Source of the DNA: Paralichthys olivaceus
Lineage: Eukaryota; Chordata; Actinopteri; Pleuronectiformes; Paralichthyidae
Direction of reading: 5' to 3'
DNA length: 64,000 nt
NCBI RefSeq assembly: GCF_024713975.1
Contig: NC_091104.1
Location: 12,729,580 to 12,793,579 of the forward strand
The notes beneath the pieces are model-generated. The model worked only from the letters and a program-made list of their open reading frames with translations, was not told where the DNA came from and searched no databases. This document shows positions 24,289-35,800 of this stretch, piece by piece. The position numbers and the translations under genes are program-made. How positions within the stretch are numbered: the stretch's first letter is position 1; each line of letters opens with the position of its first letter.

Positions 24289-27167
24289 CATTTACTGCTG
24301 GCTTCAACACTTGCAGGTGGCTTTAAGGACGCTGTCAAGCAGCTGCAAAGAGGACATCATCCTCATTAAGATGAGTGACAGGTGCTGGTCCCCAACAATC
24401 AGGTGACAGAGGAGGACAGGACGCACGTGACATGTTGTTTTTCTGAGGAGGAACAGGGTTGATCTCGCTTCTAATGCCTGAGGATGTGTTGAACTGAAAT
24501 ATGGACTTTGCCAGGCTGAGCAATAATTGCATTGAATTGTGTGTGAGAAAAGGTGTCAGCTTATTAGAGATGAATCATGCAGGTAAACGGGTGAAAAGGT
24601 TGGATAAATGCAGGCTCCCTGCTGTTGTTGTCTTGCGCATCCTCCCCCTCAGTCTGGCTGCCTTCCTCCCACTCTGCTCGGTCTTTTAATACTCGGTGTA
24701 CGTGTGGCACAATAGGATGCAGGTTGGTGATGAAGTTGATGACAAAGAGTGGTTGGGGGACAAAGAGAACACTACAACAACACCATTAATCTCGATTATA
24801 TTCTGAGGCAAACATATAGACACAACAGCGGCAGCAGAGCAGCTCAGAGACACATAAACAGGATTCCTTTAATAAAATAAAAACAGGGGTGCCAGCTTTA
24901 TAGACAGAGCAAGAGTTATGTTATTGCACTAAGAGTCATAAAAAGTTTTAATGCATTCAACAACAAATTAACTGACCTCAACAAATCAACTACATAAATC
25001 ATAGCGTGTACCGCTGGAGGTTGGGTTTAAGGGCTGCATTTAATCTGTGTCTGGGGAAAACCAGTTTCCAGCAGGCGCACTCCGTCAGCAAGTGCTGTGG
25101 ACTACTTACCTATTCTATGTGTCAGTCCCGGTATTTGTTTACTTCAGTGCTCGGCTATCAGCTCTCTACAGCGCCTGGGCAATTTTCGCTCTTGGCTTTG
25201 GGTTTTTTGATAGGTCAGCAAGAAAGGGCTTTGGGGACCAGTTGAAGAGATACACGCTTTAACGTACATGCACCTTTGAAAGAACGCTCACATATGGACT
25301 GTACACAGAAACGCAGGCATAGAGAGATATACACGCACACAATCACCAACCTGTCTGAAAAAGAGGCTTTCAAGAGAGAGGTTGCAGCATTTGAGAGAAG
25401 TTAACGATTTAACTAGTTTTTACTATTGTTGAAGCTTTGAATAAACAGGCGACCAGCGTTAAGGTTCTAGCAGTGGGGGAGGGGCAGTATGCCTTAAGGC
25501 TGTGGACCGGGTTGAGCATGGTTTCTTCCAAGTCCTCTGATAAACTACAGCGGTGCTCTGCAAACTAAAAACCACGGGTTGCCGCCATGTCATTTTGAGA
25601 ATTTGATTATTTTCATTTGACCATATCTCCATTATTCCATGATCTCCGTCATGGCAACAACACTCACAGAACAAGTAAAAGCACAGCTTGTGATTTGTCA
25701 CTGCAATTTATATTCATCTGAATTACAGATATTTGATTTTTTTAAATTGTTAACTTGGGTCTGAAGATTGCGTCGAATGCTTAACAGATTTCTGAAATAG
25801 CCGACATACTGCGTAATGTTTGAAAAAAATAACAGCAGTTAAGCAAAGATTTCAATAGTAAAAAAACTAATTCATTATCATTTTATGAAAAATCTTTATT
25901 GCAAATAAACCTGGTAGGATGAATGCAAAGTTGTCTAACTTCATTCTGCACCACAGATTAATTGTAAAAAGCTCTGCAGACAACTTCCACCACACAGACA
26001 ATGTAAAGTGACAGTATGATGTAGAACTGTTACAGGCAGCAATAATTGTGAAGTAGAATACAGGGCTTTAACACGGACCAAGAAAACAGCCCATTCCAAA
26101 CAGGCAGGTTTAGAACAGTCACTGCACTAGTGTCATGAAATACATACTATCTTAAGTCAATGAGGGTTAAAAACAAATGGAGGCATTAAGTGTGATGGAG
26201 AAGGTAAAACCAACTCTCTGCGCTCCAGCTCACCCTGGGATTCAGTTTCTTAACTTGGAGCCAGTGAAGCATTAAATCACTGCTAACAGGCCATCAATTT
26301 GCACCGTGACTAAAACCCACACAGAGCGGCTCAGCGGCAGCAGCGGCGGTGTCTGTGTTATTTGATTCAGTACTAATTTACACTTTGATAGCCTTCTGTG
26401 TCTGGATCACTTTTTGATATCACACTTTCAGGGTGAAAAGGTGATCTACTTGTTATATCTTGATGATGCAAGCCTAAAGCAGTGTGCAACATACACGCAC
26501 AAAGACAGCATCTTCCTCCTGTTTCCCATGGTAACAGGACAGGAATAACTGTCATCAGGTGAAGTCATTCCTGTACACTTGCCATTTCCCTCCTCCTCCA
26601 TTTCCTCTCCCTCCTGCCTCAAACTCTGTCTTCATCCTCTGCCTTGCTTTTGTAAACTATCAGTCTCATCCATCTGTTTCCTCCGCGACCTTAGAGCTCT
26701 CCTGACAACGAGAGGTTACAGTTGCCATGGAGATAACAAGCACACTAGCTCCATTAATGAAATTAAGTCAACATCTCAACACTCTGGCTCACAAAATGAG
26801 CAGATGGCAAATTCCACAAATATGGTTTAGGTTTCTACCTCGGCACGTCTGCAGTGTTTGTGCTCAGCAGCTACGTAACGTCTGAAGAGGCACTGAATAG
26901 CTGCAGGTATCAATACTACATGTGATTGGAGGACTTAAACATTGTCATGTTGCTGTTTTTATGCAATCAATAAATTAGGCCATGCAACATCAAAACCCCC
27001 CCGAATACAATACTATTATACTATTATTATATAACCACCATTTTGACTGAGGTTAAATAGTCTTTTCCAAATACAGCAGTGTTGCTACATCATGTTGATG
27101 TGTTCACTGTGAACAGAATAGATTAAGGGACACACCATGAATCAATGGAACACTCTTATATACATCC
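24289..27167. other. intergenic, no gene seen
   Basis: No supported gene. Frames such as those at 25.0-25.26 kb overlap in two phases and have no recognised domain. Confidence 0.45.
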
Positions 27168-27539
27168 TTAAAGGTCCAGTGTGTAAGGTTTGGGTGAAAA
27201 GGAATTATTATCAGATATTAAATGTAGAATAATCCTCATGATGTTTTCATCAATATGTATGGATCTAAATTGTATGAATTGTATTTTTCTTTAGCCCAGA
27301 AAAGGCCCTGAATATTTAAATACTGCATATTTACATTGAGGGGGTCCTCTCTACGGAGGTCGTCTTGTTTTTTACATTAGTCCAGACTGGACAAGCTAAC
27401 CCTCTTTTGAGTTTTTATGACAACTAAAGGCTACCACAAGTTCTCTTTCATGTTTGGAAGGGGAGGGTGAGGTCAGGGCTGTTCAGCTGCAACATGCAAT
27501 TTCAACACTATCACAAAATTCCACACACTGTACCTTTAA
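27168..27539 (+). mobile_element. 372-bp MITE with terminal inverted repeats and TTAA ends
   Basis: The left end TTAAAGGTCCAGTGTGT and the right end ACACACTGTACCTTTAA are inverted repeats with one mismatch. Both ends lie at TTAA, the target sequence used by piggyBac-type transposases. The interior has no coding capacity, so it is a non-autonomous element. I recognise the AGGTCCAGTGTGTAAG end and the internal GGGGGTCCTCTCTACGGAGG block as a common fish family. The piggyBac link is inferred only from TTAA, which is part of the ends themselves and therefore not proof. Confidence 0.8.
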
Positions 27540-28784
27540 CATTTTAAAAGCCAGATGATCGTCCACTTTCTGCATTTTAAACGTCTGCAGATTAATGGGC
27601 GGGTTGCAGGAAAAATTCATCTACATTTTACATCTACAGAGTTTCCTGAGTTTGCAGCTGTGTGAACAGTTAGATCCGAGGGAGGCTGAAAAAAGGCCAC
27701 TGGGGGGAAAAAACTACTTACATTTACAAAAAAAAGAATCACGCTCCTCTGCACAGAGTTGATGTAACACCAGTGTAAAACAGTAGCATGGGCCACAACA
27801 TACCCTGCAGGAATAATAAAGAGAGGAAGAATAAGCTGAAGTCCGGTACACAGGGGTGACTCAAACCATTAACAAGACAGTAGGTCTGACCTGTATGTCA
27901 GGAGGCAAAGGACGTGACGGCTGATATGAATCATCCTGTGTGTAACAATCAAACGGCTCATTGGCTGTCGGTGAGTCGCCAATACCATCAACTGCACCAG
28001 TTGTCATTCAGGAGTGTCAAGTGTTTCCCTCATAACTTTTCTCTTTTCTCATTACAAGATTTTCTGGAGCAGATTTTGCACGATGTGCTACCACCTGAGC
28101 TGATGTGCTTGAAGTTCTGCCAATACGTAGTCCGAGGCAGAGCTCTTCGCCCTTAGCACAGCGCGAGGAAAACTCATGCAGGAGTGCTCGTCAGCACGCT
28201 GAGGATGAGGAGACTGATGTCTTGTCCGTATGCTCCCAGACTGCAGCGTGATTTGCTGCTAAAAGCATCTTTCATGCAGAGCTGAAGGCGTTTTGTGCTC
28301 ATGAGAACTGCAGAGTTTCCTAAGCGCCTCATTGACGGAGACTCCTGCATCCTCTCCGATAACCACAGGTATCCCAGCTGTTGAAATCAATGTAACGAGA
28401 CACAGAGCAAAGAGAAAAGAGGTGAGGAGCCAAATCACTGAGGAAATGACAGCACCATTTTATCTTTCACCTTTCACCAATTAAATAGAACACTCATCTC
28501 CAAAGTCACACACAGGTCTCTCCTTTGTGATTAATTACGGCTTGCGTTTGGAAGTTGAAAAGCCAGAAAATAGAATTAGCCCCCGATTTGGCATATAGCA
28601 GTCAGCTCTTCTCCTCTTCCTGTCACCCACAGAGAGAGAATTAGTGAAGCTAATGACACTTAGCTACAGTCAGGGGGTTTTATGAAATCCTTGTGAGGAC
28701 GAAAATGTCTGTCAAGAGACTAAACTGATGAATGATTCAGTCTTTTTAAGTGATGAGCTGCCACATCAGTGTTAATCACCAGCA
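27540..28784. other. intergenic, no gene seen
   Basis: No coding, RNA or repeat element recognised. Confidence 0.4.
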
Positions 28785-29030
28785 GAGCTGCAACTGACAT
28801 TTATTTCATTGTAAATCCAGTGTACAATTCTTTCTTGACTATTCTTTTCATCGAGATTGTCAGGAAATGTCTTGATGAAGTTTTCCAGTGTCTTGTTTTG
28901 TCAAACAGTTAGACGGAACTTTTCATATTTGAAAGATTTAAAACTGTTAATTTTGGCCATTTTTGCTTTGACTTCAAAAATCATATGATCATCGTAACAG
29001 CTGTTGATCGACTATCAGCTGAGAACAGAT
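28785..29030 (+). repeat. dispersed fish repeat (AGAGCTGCAACTGA type), copy 1
   Basis: Starts AGAGCTGCAACTGACATTT and runs through TTTTCATCGAGATTGTC, TTGTTTTGTCAAACAGTTAG and TTTTTGCTTTGACTTC. I recognise this as a diverged copy of a widespread fish element whose consensus begins AGAGCTGCAACTAA and is rich in ATTAATCG. Related copies lie at about 40.57, 44.6 and 53.1 kb. Confidence 0.55.
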
Positions 29031-30000
29031 GTACAGCGAACAGTGACATCATTGTTGGACTATAAGTACTGACAAAAAAAGTCCTAGTACTGCAATGAAA
29101 TTAGATATGGTATCATGTACACCAAAATGTAAATACTTCAAATGATCATTACTAACATGGAATACACTATTGTGATGGAAATAAAGATGTACCACTATGA
29201 GAATGTAATAAATGGGTTGGGTGAATGATTCAAAATGATTATAAGATACTGCAGTAATATATTTTTTAGTTATCACATAGTAAAAACTGCTTAAGATGAA
29301 GACAAGTCTTTCCGTCCTGTCACACCATCAGCTCATAAACAAGATTTACTGCATGCAGTTAAAAGTAGTGAGGCTTTCAGGGACAGAGTAAAACTCAATA
29401 CATGATACTTCAATTCATTTTTAATAATAATTTTCTTGACTGAGAAAAAGATGCAGTTTGACAACTTATTTTCTATGACCTAACTACCGCAAGAAGACAT
29501 AATAACATATAACGGTATTAATCACGTACTTACCTATGCATCAGGTATTTAAATCTTAAGTCAGACCTTCTTCTTCCATTTACACTGGAAGATGCCCCAC
29601 AAGCATTCCATTGGTGCATGCTCTAATCCAAAGTATAACCACATATTGTGACCTGTAATGAAATAAAGCCATTAAACCATTTGTATGCATGTGTGTGTTT
29701 GTCTATATTTCTTGTGTAATGGCAGATGTACTGTTGTGTACCATGTCAGTAAGTGAACCACATCACGCTCCACCGGGCTTGATCCAGTCTAATGATCCAC
29801 CATAGAGCCGCCCGAGCAGCCGCACCACGCGTTATTATCCAGCTAATTGTGTTTAGAATTCAATACTCGAGATTCATTTCCTGCGAGCCACTGTTTGCCA
29901 GCTGAGATTTGAAATGAAATGATCTGTATCAAACCCGCAGCATGGCGGCTGCATATCGACAGAATGGGGGATTTCTTTAATCAGATTCTAGAGTGCACTG
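29031..30000. other. intergenic, nothing recognised
   Basis: No coding, RNA or repeat element recognised. Confidence 0.4.
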
Positions 30001-30133
30001 ATAGACCTCGCTGAGGATTCAGATGAAATTATTTCTAAGCTCTAGTGGACGTGAAATGAAATAATCTGCAGTGGTAACGTGCAGATCTAACAAGGCCTCT
30101 GTAACACGTGCTGTCTCCTCACCTGCGTGTCTC
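30001..30133 (+). repeat. left arm of a 133-bp inverted duplication
   Basis: This segment (from ATAGACCTCGCTGAGGATTC to CACCTGCGTGTCTC) reappears reverse-complemented at 30517-30649. There are five mismatches and no gaps, about 96 percent identity. The 383-bp spacer holds a stretch like GGACCGATGTCGATTTTAGG that resembles a fish dispersed element. Confidence 0.95.
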
Positions 30134-30475
30134 CTCTGCTCAGCGTGGGACGAACCTTCACGGAGATTAGAGGTAAGACTTGTATGTTATTGAGATCGCT
30201 CCCTGCAGATGCATAATTACTGGAAATGAGGTCTGACTGCACCGAGGTCACAAACACATGTACAGGAACACACACACAATCACATGCACACAGACTGGAG
30301 CTGAAACTTGATTCATTTCATCAAAGTCGGACCATGTAGGTTTTTGGGGACCGATGTCGATTTTAGGGAGTATTATTAAAAACCGATGAATCTGTCAGCC
30401 TCAAATTTTGATTATTCATAAATTGAGTGTGTTTGTTTTGACTGACCGACCGATTGATACTGAGTTTCTTTTTAC

Positions 30476-30661
30476 ATTTGTGATTTTGTAGACTTCGCTG
30501 AGGATTCAGATGAAATGAGACACACAGGTGAGGAGACAGCACGAGTTACAGAGGCCTTGTTAGATCTACACGTTACCACTGCAGATTATTTCATTTCACG
30601 TCCACTAGAGCTTAGAAATAATTTCATCTGAATCCTCAGCGAAGTCTACAAAATCACAAAT
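30476..30661. repeat. hairpin module: 41-bp perfect inverted arms around a 104-bp loop
   Basis: The arm at 30476-30516 (ATTTGTGATTTTGTAGAC and onward) is repeated perfectly in reverse complement at 30621-30661. The distal arm overlaps the end of the 133-bp inverted copy. The GACTTCGCTGAGGATTC piece therefore occurs three times: at 30.0 kb, and twice here in opposite orientations. This pattern fits a strand-switch during replication or repair more than a transposon, because no target duplication is visible. Confidence 0.93.
30517..30649 (-). repeat. right arm of the 133-bp inverted duplication
   Basis: Reverse-complement copy of 30001-30133, running from GAGACACACAGGTGAGGAGA to GCGAAGTCTAC. 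It forms most of the interior and the distal arm of the hairpin module at 30476-30661. Confidence 0.95.
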
Positions 30662-31794
30662 TTATTGTGTTAGTTAATTCATATACAAAATAATCTGAAG
30701 TATTACTTTACTACTTTAGTTTATGACATTCACATCAGCTTCAGCTATACACTCGAATAATCTCTTCAGCTCCAAGAGCTCAAACCAAAACACACGTACG
30801 TACAAGATACGATTTAAACAGGAAGCAACCTGAGCAGGTAAAAAAACAAAAAAACCCAAAGACCAGATGAGATCAATGCAGCGGGAAGAAAAAGAAATTA
30901 AATCGATGAATGACTCCTTCACTTTGATCCTTAGGCTCATACAAACCTGAGACACTTCATTAAAGAGGACTGACTGATGTGGATCTTGGGCGAGAGAATC
31001 ACATCACTGCTGTTATGCGACGCTCGGACTCTGAGCTCAGTCTCTGGAGGCTCGAAAATAAACACGCAAGCAAAAGCCGAGCCAGGGGATATGAGACTGG
31101 AGGCCTCTCAAAAGATTATATCACATCAGAGGAGGCAGTTCTCCTCCCATCTGCTCGGGCCTGTCTGTTTATAATGTGTGTGTCCTTGTTCCAGTGTGAG
31201 AACAAAAGGGAGCTTTTCTGGCCTCGTGCGACTGGGACAAGTAAAAGAAATAGAATTGCGGATCATTTGCATATGTATCCCTTCTACTCTTGCTCTCCTG
31301 ACTGCAAACCCACACACCTGCTTTATCCAGAAATGCCTCCTCCAGACAGCATGATACATGTTTATCTGTGTTCATCTGTCATTTGTCATTGAGCCAACAT
31401 ATTCAAGCCGTTTTTCTTTCTGGATGAGACGCGGGCCGCATCTTACAATTGTGCACGAGAAGAGATAAACAATGAAGGTGATAAATAGGAAAGTGGAGTA
31501 CATTTTCCCTGATGGCTGCTTCGCCACCATTTTCAACATCTTTATTTCTGATCTTATGTTGTCTGCGAGAAGCGCAACTCGTAATAAGAGAATTAGACTC
31601 GTATTGTTAGTGGAAAGAAAAATACCAATCGCTGCTCTTGGAGGGGGATAAAAGGAGATTGGGGATGGCAATAAGTGCACTAAGAATAGAGAAGGGCATT
31701 ACTATGGATGACATGAAGACAGTGTGTGTGAAAGGGAATCACTAATTATAACGATGAAGAGGACAGAGTTACTTAGTTAGATCTGGTTTATGCT
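30662..31794. other. intergenic upstream of dlk1, nothing recognised
   Basis: No supported gene. The 137-codon frame at 30979-31392 overlaps others in different frames and has no recognisable domain. Confidence 0.4.
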
Positions 31795-31895
31795 CGTCTC
31801 AGCAGGATTAAACAAAAACTACTAAATCAATTTTCTTCAAACTTCAAATCAAGGAGGAACACCTTGACTTTAACATTGGGAGATACAATGTTTTT
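31795..31895 (+). repeat. dispersed fish repeat (GATTTCCATGAAACTTGATGG type), fragment
   Basis: GCAGGATTAAACAAAAACTA, CTTCAAACTTCAAATCAAGG and CTTTAACATTGGGAGATACA match, in order, the consensus blocks of the family seen at 23.8 and 63.8 kb. It is a diverged fragment about 1 kb upstream of the dlk1 start codon. Confidence 0.55.
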
Positions 31896-32100
31896 TTTTT
31901 AATTTGGTGAACTACATTAACTGAAAACAACAGCTACTTACTTGTACATACAAACACATGATTATGCATGAATAAAGAATTAAAAGCAAAAGAAAGAGAG
32001 AAGGAGACACAGACAGAGGGAATGGGCAGAAACAAGCTGTTTGAGGCTGGGACGACCTGCTGGGATCTGGTGTAGCTTGTTAATGTACAGTACCATCCAG

Positions 32101-32105
<5 letters not shown>

Positions 32106-32136
<31 letters not shown>
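32106..32136 (+). repeat. (CT)n microsatellite just upstream of dlk1
   Basis: About 15 uninterrupted CT units, flanked by a C run before and a G7 run after. It lies about 250 bp upstream of the inferred dlk1 first-exon donor, so it is in or next to the promoter. On the opposite strand it is a GA repeat, a known binding site type for GAGA-like factors. Confidence 0.93.
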
Positions 32137-32138
<2 letters not shown>

Positions 32139-32139
32139 G

Positions 32140-32392
32140 GGGGTCATTCAGTTTGGTGCTCACTCTCTCCCTCTCTGTCTCTCAGGTGGGAGGAGCGTGT
32201 TGCACTGGGACGATGCTCGATGCTGCAGTCCCGTCCAAACCTCCAGGTCCACCTGCAGCAGCAGCAGCAGCCGGACCGCGGGCGCACCTGGAAGTCACTC
32301 TTACATGACACGTCGCTCGGATTAACACAACAATCCAAATGCATCTAATATGAGCGCAGACGCTGGGACACACAGCACCGGTGCCACATAAG
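32140..32392 (+). promoter_or_regulatory. dlk1: probable dlk1 promoter and non-coding first exon
   Basis: This segment is more GC-rich than its surroundings, with GGACCGCGGGCGCACC at about 32270-32285. It ends at a strong donor, ATAAG|GTAAGG (exon end 32392). A matching acceptor, GTGTTGCAG, ends at 32789, so the mRNA would have a short non-coding exon, a 397-bp intron, then the ATG exon at 32790-32870. I see no clear TATA box, and the transcription start is not defined. The exon is inferred from splice signals alone. Confidence 0.55.
32350..32391 (+). promoter_or_regulatory. short upstream ORF in the dlk1 leader
   Basis: ATGAGCGCAGACGCTGGG begins a 13-codon frame whose TAA ends one base before the inferred donor. 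An ATG at 32339 opens a four-codon frame ending at TGA, overlapping its start. If the first exon is real, these uORFs precede the dlk1 start codon and would be expected to lower translation. Nothing shows that they are translated. Confidence 0.4.
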
Positions 32393-32818
32393 GTAAGGTC
32401 TATTTTTTTCCAGAAGAAGCCTCGAGATCATTTAAGTTAATTATGTTTTGAATCAAACATTCTGGTAATTTTGAGAATAAGGGCTTAGTTTTTTACTCTA
32501 TGGCCGTGCGTAATGGCATACGCATATGGCTCAGGTGCGCCAATTCTATTATATTCCCATAGACACTAATATTACAGTGATTTACCTTGCAGCGTGGTTT
32601 TCATTCTGATAACGTTATCATTTCACAGATGTTTGTCTTCGTCCCCATGCACCTTAGAGAATGTGTCATATCTGGGAAGCACCTTTCTCCATCCTCATTG
32701 TGATGCTGTTTTCGTCCCATTAACTTTAGAGTTACGTGCAGACACTGAGCGCACCTTTTTATCGACTTTACTCGCTTTGTGTGTTGCAGGATAAAGAGGG
32801 TCTTTGCTGGGAATCACG

Positions 32819-35800
32819 ATGCATCTCACAGCGGTGGTCTTAATTCTGGCCGTGACAGGCATCGCCAAAGGTAATCAGAGTTTTTTTTTTTTTTTTATCA
32901 TTGCACCGACGAAGACATCTGAAAAACTAACTCTCCCTTTGAAGAGATTTACTCTCTGCCCGGAAGGAAACTATAACAGATGAATATTTCATTGCTCTGA
33001 GTTTTGGCTGTTTTTTGATTTTTGATTCCCGGTCTCTCTGTCTCTCTCACAGGTTGGGATTGCAGAGGGTGCAACGCAGAAAATGGGTTTTGTGAGAAGC
33101 CGGGGAAGTGCAGGTATGACTACAAAACCGCCTCAGATTCCTGTGTGGACGATGGAGCCTCTTTTCCATACATTGCTGGAGCTGTTAATGTCTGAGAAAT
33201 GCAATAACAATCCAGCCAGCTGGATCCCCCTGCCTTTTCTGGATCTGTTTGGCCCTCCTATTGTGCAAAATGCCAAATCAGACATCTGTTTGAACAGTAA
33301 AAAGCATTGTTATCCTAACATACAGCTCAAATACTTCTGGTTACACATCAAGTGTTTTTGGTTACTGCTATGCACTCCTGAGCCAAAATGATTGGAAAAG
33401 AATTTAAGCAATTACTGTTTAATGGAAGATAATGTTCAGTTTCACCTTTGCTGTGGAGGCAGCCACAGCAGGGACAGCCACACACCTGAGAAGATCTGTG
33501 CGTGGTGTATTAATAGGTTTGGATTGTTCCCTTTTCCTCTCCTTCAGGTGCAAACCGGGCTGGCAAGGAGACAAATGTGACCGGTGCCTGCCGTTCCCCG
33601 GCTGTCTGCACGGCACATGCAAGAGGGCATGGCAGTGCCTGTGTGAGGAGGGCTGGGTGGGCAGCCTGTGTGACCAAGGTGAGTGTCATTAAGCTCTCAG
33701 ACGCACTCCTATCTGTGTCTGCCTCTAAACGCTCGCTGACAAAACCAGTGGCGAGGGTGAGTCACAGAGCCTCAGGAACAAAGACACACACACACACACA
33801 CAACCAAATGAAGTCTGGGTAACACGGTTTCATTCTATTTTTAGATGGAGAAAGTTAGAGTGGAGGATGAAAAAAGGATGGAGGAATCTAGGACAATGAA
33901 AGCTGCAGCCACAAAATAATCCTCATTATAAAATGCCATCCCCTGCTTCCCAATTAAGGAAGACACATTTTAATAAACCTCAAATGGTTTGTGTTGTGGC
34001 AGAGAGAATGTAAATGTTAAAGCTTTCCAAAAGTCACATTTCTGTAGATGCCTCTATTTAAATGTAGCACTTGAGTAATAAGTCCTATAATATCTACAGT
34101 TAATATTATTGAATGGAAATGTTTTGCTGCCTCTCAATCAAAGGAGGACAGAAAGAAAGAGGAAGGTTTTTTTTGGCTTGTGGCTCAGATTCACCTACTT
34201 ATCTTCCCTCTCTGTGCATCTCTTATTCTGTTGGAGCATATAAGCTGCTCGCCTGTGTAAATGTCGATGGTTATGTTCTCGGTTTTGCTTCTGGTGACAG
34301 TATGCTGCGGTGGGGGAGTGTGAGTGAGAAAGTGCAAACAAAGGAGGGGGAGGAAAAACAGGCAGAGAGACACAGAGTCACACATCAAGAGAGAGACAAG
34401 AAAGGTCCAAAAACAGCATGCTTCTTTTTTTTTCTTTAACAACAGATACGCGCCTGTGCTCATCCAGGCCTTGTGTCAGTAATGCCACCTGCATAGAGAC
34501 GGGAGAGGGCGGATACCTGTGCATCTGTCCACACAGCTACGCTGGAGAAAACTGCCACCTGAAGAGAGGAGCGTGCCTGACAAACAGGTACCAGCATCTT
34601 TAATCTGCATTTATATTGTAAGCTAAGAAAATAAATCAGTGGCTTTACAGCCTAAATTCCTTTTTCATCATTAGGAGCAATAATCAATACATGGTACAAT
34701 TTATGTCAGCTCTCTCTGTATCATCGGGGCAGCCAATCGAAACCACCCACACTGTGACTAGTGTGCTGGTTAGGGTCGGCAGTTAGAGGGAGAAATAATG
34801 GTTTGCACAAATGAGACAGTCTGTTGTGACTTGTTATAGGCAGTGTGTTGTTTGTGTATTTTTTAGACAAAGAGAAACACTGGCTTTGATACAGCTCCCC
34901 CACAAACACGCACATACTAAAAAAACATACTAAAAATGAACAACTGGCAAGTTTCCAGGGCTGCGAACGAAGCTTGAATGGAGCTTCGGCTCATTAATCA
35001 TGGTCAGAAAGTCAACTTTCATTTTTACGACTGACGTCTCTATGAAATCCAATAAGGCAAAGAAGAACACGGTGTATGCTGTGGAGAACAGCAATAAAAT
35101 CTACACCTACAATGTATATAAATCAGATCCAAGCACCTGCTGCAACTTGGAATTAACTTTAAGATATAATATGTAACAATTCTTCATCACAATGAGAGTG
35201 AGAGATGAGCCAAAATGTCGTCTGGACCTAAAACACATACAAAAACATTCGCTGTTTGTGATTTGTGGAGAAACCTGGAACTCGTTGGACTGTACGGTGA
35301 ACAGAAGACGTTTGACTTTATGGCTCAACTGTCTAAACTGGAGGCCCCAAAATATTGTCCGTTACCCAGCATCATCTGATGATAATAATGGGCTCTAATA
35401 GAGGTAGCATATTAAAATAGCTGCAGTTACAAATCAACTTTGGCACTTATTAGGAGTCGTGATGTTGTCCACCTGGAAAATGAAAATCTAATATTCACTC
35501 TCCTACGAACTCCAGAGGGAAATCTCTTCCTCTTCAGTTGCTTAATGCTCCACTAATGCTCACCAGTGAGTTATTAACTGGTGTCCACTGAGCCGGTACT
35601 GAGTCTTAGTGACTTAATGTGTGCTGACAAAAGAGCGTTTAGAGGGAGTCGAAGCAGTAAAGTTGTAGCAAACTGTATGTTGGTACCTCCATTTTAAGTG
35701 GTTAGAATAGATATGTTTACTGTAGAAACCTACAATAAAATGTACAATACCTTCCTGCATGTTTAGGCCAATATTTTCTTTATACCAGTAAAACATACCG

